23,333 bases of DNA from Falciphora oryzae. Lineage: Eukaryota; Ascomycota; Sordariomycetes; Magnaporthales; Magnaporthaceae. The notes beneath the pieces were generated by a model. It saw nothing but the letters and a program-made list of their open reading frames with translations. It was not told where the DNA came from and searched no databases. Location: positions 1-23,333 of the forward strand of contig JNVV01000118.1 of NCBI GenBank assembly GCA_000733355.1, in the 5' to 3' direction. Both the position numbers and the translations under genes were made by a program. Shown here in pieces: positions 19,739 to 23,333 of this stretch (position 1 is the stretch's first letter; each line of letters opens with the position of its first letter).

Positions 19739-22023
19739 TTAACAATCATCGTCCGATTCCGAATTTAACAGCTCGAAAATTCGGGATTTGGTAAAGGCGT
19801 TTCCTTCCAAAGCTTTTAAAACGAAGCCGGCGATTTTGGCCTTTTTAGCCCGTAGCTGTTCCTTTTATTCGTCCGTTACAAGGCGTTTAGGGATAGATTT
19901 AGCTCCGGCCGTTTTTGCAAATGCAAAAGGAAATTCCTTGCCGTTAGTGTCCTTTTTGGCGTAACATTCCAACGTATAGTGCCCTTCTTTTCCGCAGCGC
20001 TAGCAGTCGGCTTTAGCCAATTTTCGTGCGTCGATATCGCGTTATTCGACCCCTTCAAATGCCAGTTTGGTCGTAATCCAAACGTTACTCTTTTTGTCGG
20101 CCTTATCGTTAGCCTTCTTTCCAAAACGGGAGCTTAAGGATGGATTTTGGCTTTTGTCCTTAAAGCCTTTGCTTTAGCGACGGCCCGCGTTTAAGCGCTC
20201 CGAAATCGAAACGGGCTCGTTTTTTCCCTTATCTTTCGGGGTTAGCCCAAGGTTCTGAAGCATAACCTCGTAGATTTTGCCGGCTTTTTGGATTGCGGCG
20301 AGGAATTTTTCGTCCGTATTAGGGACTCCTCCGCAACGGGAATATACTAATTTGGTAATTTCCTTTAAAAGGGTGCGGGAAATGTGCTCCTTAAATATAA
20401 CGCCCAACTATTACACCGCTTCGTTAAAGTCGAAAAGTTTAGTAAGGTATTAAACGGTATTTCCTTTATATTTAAACTCTTTTATTTTTTTAACGTTACG
20501 GTAGCGTCCCGGAAACGTTCCTATAGGGCCGCCGAATAGGCCTATTAGTTATTTTTAAATTGCGCGCTTTAAAGGGACCGAAAGCGTTAATGGTACCAAA
20601 TTTGTGCGTTTTCCGTAAATAGGGACCCGACCTAATTGATTTTAACGGTATCGTTAGGAAAGCTTTCGACGTAGGTTTCCATATAGGAAGTAACGCGAAG
20701 CCATTACGGCCTAAATTTAGCTAGGTTTTTGCCGTCGTAATTAGGTGGCTTGTTAAGCTGGACTGGGTTAATAACGGCCGTAGGGATCGGATTACGCGGG
20801 CGAGCAGTTTTTTATTGGATAGCTTTAATGAGATCCCGCAAATCGGGGTTTTTAAAGGTCCGTCCGTTATTTTCGGGGGCATCGTCGTCCGAGGAGGAGT
20901 TTAAAGGTTCTAAAAGTTTTAAAGGAATAGTAATATATTTAGGGGTTTCGTTAAATGGCTTTTGGGAAAGCCTTTAAAAAAGTTTTCCGAAGCTTTTAGA
21001 GTGCTTAGGACCTGCCGTTGCGGCCTTATATTATTATTAGGTAGCGAAAGCAGTAGCCCGAATTTGTTGCCGTTAAAGGTTATCGGACGATAGGGGGTTT
21101 TAAAGGCCCTAACGTGATGATGCCGACGTTTTAAACGCCGATTGGGGTAGCGGCTTTTCCGTGGAAAGGACGGGTTCCCCTTTTACTAGAATGCTTTAAC
21201 GTAAGCCCGGTAAAAGGGACGACCTTTAAAGGGCTAAAAGTACCGTAGCTAATTTAGGCCGCTTTCTTTATGCCGCAAATCGCCGACTTTCTCGTACGGC
21301 GTCCTTAATAAGCTAATGCGTTTAAGCCAATATACGCCGTTCGGCATTAGTAAAGGTTTCAAGCGATACGTGCTCTTTAGTTAAAAAATCCTAGATTTGG
21401 GCATCCTTATCGACGGCTTAATTAATAACTCCTTTTTTAAAGGTGGAAAATCGTGCTTATAAATCCTGCAAATGGTTTTATTAGGCCCGAGTAACATTCC
21501 GGAGTTAAATTAGGGCTTCCGAACGGATTTATTGTTTTTCGGCCAAAGTGGCGACCGTGGCCCAGATTTGTTATACAAATGCCTAGCTTTTTCCGATAAT
21601 CCGTTGCCGGAATGCCTTTTGTTAATTGGCGGAAGCGATTAGGCCTTTTTTATATAAGGAAACGACGGTATGGTATGCGTGGGTAATACGGTCGTAATAG
21701 GTTTTAATTTCGCGGATTTGTTCCCGATTGGCGAGGATTTCCTAGCTTATATTTCGGGATAGGACCGAAATTGCTTCGTGCGTATTAATAAATTCCCGCT
21801 GGATTTCGGTTATCCAGCTCGGGGGGTTTTAAAAGCGTTTTACGGATATAAGGGTTTATTGTTCGAGGGCTATGTCGAAAGGGGGTGCCGAATAAAGGAT
21901 AAATGCCCTTTGATCGTTAAGCATAGGGGTATTTTAACGTTCTTCCGGTGCAAACCGGGAGGGGCTTTCGGGGGCTTTTCCGGCCGCTTTCCTAAATTAG
22001 GCCGGCATCGTATCGGCAGGCAT
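19739..22023 (-). pseudogene. gag: Ty3/Gypsy gag pseudogene, right copy
   Basis: Mirror copy of 1312-3596. The CCHC zinc knuckle lies at 19964-20005 with its internal TAG, and the frame break falls at the 7-A run (20485-20491). The capsid-like region starts near 20745. It also has the long helical N-terminal part. All stops found on the left recur here, which is not expected of two copies mutated by RIP independently. Confidence 0.8.
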
Positions 22024-22437
22024 ACCGGAATCGCTAGGCAAAAAAGGGGATTCCGTTAATTCTACGGCCGATATGCTAAAATCGCTTAGTAAGGAAGGAG
22101 ATATCGTTGCAAACGAAATAAAAGGGTCCGGTTCCTTGTATTTCTAAGCAGCGTAAAATCCCAAAGGCACAAAGGAGATCTTCCGGCCTTTTTTAAAATC
22201 CCGTAATTTCGTTAAAGCGATTAAAAGGGTAAAACGACCCTTTTATATATTCTTTTCGCTTTTACCCGTTCGAAAACACCGGTAACAGTTAAAGTGTTTA
22301 TGGTATAGCCCTAGGGTTTTATTCGCTAAAAAAGGCAACAATTGGGGCTTAAGGGTACCGATTAACAAGGCCTTTCCAAAGCTTAAAAGGAAAGATAATA
22401 AGGCTTCCGTTAGGGGGTAAAACGTAAAAAAATTATT
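22024..22437 (-). other. Retroelement leader, right copy, no gene seen
   Basis: Mirror of 898-1311: AT-rich, with no recognisable primer-binding site or RNA gene. Confidence 0.5.
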
Positions 22438-22732
22438 TATAATAAAGGGTTAAAAACGGTTTGGAAAAAGAATTTTTAAATTGCAAATAATCTTTTTATA
22501 GGCTTAAAAGATGCTTAAGGAGGAAGGAATCTTTCGTAAAGGATATAGGAAATGGCAAGGTTTATATAAACCCTTTGTAATCCGTGCGAAATATCGAATA
22601 TATAATTCACACTGCCTTCTAACCTTTACCGCTTGGCTTTAAGGCCGTTAACCGCTTATGCGGGTTTTGGAACCTCTGTAAGGCCGATTTGTAATGCCAA
22701 TTAGTTAGGTCCACGGGTTTTTCCGTATAACA
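22438..22732 (-). repeat. 5' LTR of the right retroelement, shared with the next tandem tail
   Basis: Mirror of 603-897, with the TATA box at 22561-22570. It is more heavily mutated than the 3' LTR of the same element at 15732-16026. Confidence 0.9.
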
Positions 22733-23333
22733 CTATCCTTTTTTTCTTAAAGCGCGTTTCGAAACCTTCCGAAGCCCGTTTAAAGGATGCGGCCGTGCCT
22801 ATATCTTGTAGCACGCGGGGGTCCCTAAGCTTATCGGGGTTAAGCCGATAAAAAGCAATAACGTATTACTTAAATCCGTCGGTATCGAAATGCTCCTAAA
22901 GTTCCTACGTCCAGTTTTTTTTTCGTAGGTAATTTTTTTATCGGACAAAGTAACGAACTTTCCCGTTTATATCTATAGAATTTATAACCTTTTTTATAAC
23001 GAAATCTCTTATAACCGAAGGGGCCTTCCGTAATACCTGGTTAGGGTTAGGTTGTGCTTAAATGCTAAAACGGTAGGGTTCGATAAGGGATACGTGGAAA
23101 GCGTTATGGATTTTCTAGGTTTTAGGCAGGGCCAATCGTACCGCCGTGGGAGAAATAACCTTAAGGATCCGGAAAGGCCCGAACATTTTAGTATCGAGTT
23201 TTTTAGCGGGGCGACGGGTTTTTATATGCCGGGCGTTTAATATAACGAACTGTTTTTCGGTAAAAACCGGCGAGGGGCTTTTCTTTTTATCGGCCCAATG
23301 TTTTATTCGTTCCCGGGCTTTTTCGTGCATTTA
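22701..23333 (-). pseudogene. 3' tail of pol (integrase C-terminus and chromodomain), outer copy on the right
   Basis: Mirror of 2-634. It encodes the integrase GPY/F-like end and a chromodomain, enters the LTR and stops at 22703-22701. A polypurine tract equivalent lies at 22733-22748. It is cut by the window edge. Confidence 0.85.

Larger units (their letters stand above)
15732..22732 (-). mobile_element. Right Ty3/Gypsy chromovirus, uninterrupted, 7,001 bp
   Basis: The 3' LTR is 15732-16026, the internal region 16027-22437 and the 5' LTR 22438-22732. Gene order and defects are those of the left copy, because everything beyond 16343 mirrors it exactly. The 3' end (15732-16342) is an independently mutated copy. 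It lacks the 6,090-bp insertion. Its 5' LTR is shared with a further element tail that runs off the window. Confidence 0.9.
16343..23333. repeat. Right arm of the ~7-kb inverted repeat
   Basis: Reverse complement of 2-6992 with a constant offset and no difference found in the stretches compared. It extends to the window edge. Confidence 0.95.

Noticed and set aside
2..23333. CRISPR array, bacterial operon or prophage
   Set aside because: No short regularly spaced repeats with unique spacers and no prokaryotic gene; the only short tandem repeat is the coding minisatellite, and the content is fungal transposons.

Overview
The window looks like a transposon graveyard from a filamentous ascomycete (Pezizomycotina). 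The evidence is a chromodomain-bearing Ty3/Gypsy retroelement, a pogo/Fot1-type element, and coding frames riddled with TAA and TAG codons. Homologous copies differ almost only by C/T and G/A changes, the pattern expected of repeat-induced point mutation (RIP). I see no host gene and no intact coding gene anywhere in the window.

Layout. Positions 2-6992 (+) and 16343-23333 (-) form an inverted repeat of 6,991 bp per arm. The arms pair with a constant offset and were identical wherever I compared them. Each arm holds, from the outside in, the 3' tail of one retroelement (2-602), a 295-bp LTR (603-897), and the gag (1312-3596) and pol (3597 onward) pseudogenes of a second element that shares that LTR. 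Inward of 6992/16343 the two copies are still homologous but suddenly differ by many transitions. The left element is then split at 7287 by a 6,090-bp DNA transposon (7288-13377), and its 3' LTR resumes at 13409-13703. The right element is uninterrupted (15732-22732) and preserves the empty insertion site.

The inserted 6,090-bp element is the most interesting object. It has short imperfect terminal inverted repeats and a 9-bp target duplication (one C/T mismatch). It carries two convergent decayed genes: a RecQ-like superfamily 2 helicase (7734-9957, +) and a protein of about 1,016 codons resembling the fungal DUF6589 family (10153-13203, -). I infer the second is its transposase; I do not recognise this element as a named family.

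The centre between the arms (13704-15731) holds an older LTR fragment, remains of one MITE, a complete 396-bp MITE with long inverted arms (13994-14389), and the 5' part of a pogo/Fot1-like transposon (14443-15731). The right retroelement has cut off the 3' end of that transposon. The MITE and the pogo element share their terminal motif, so the pogo family probably mobilised the MITE.

Caveat: the arms reach both window ends to within one base. If this window is a complete contig, the perfect palindrome could be an assembly-graph artefact (one repeat node walked twice) and not a real chromosome structure.
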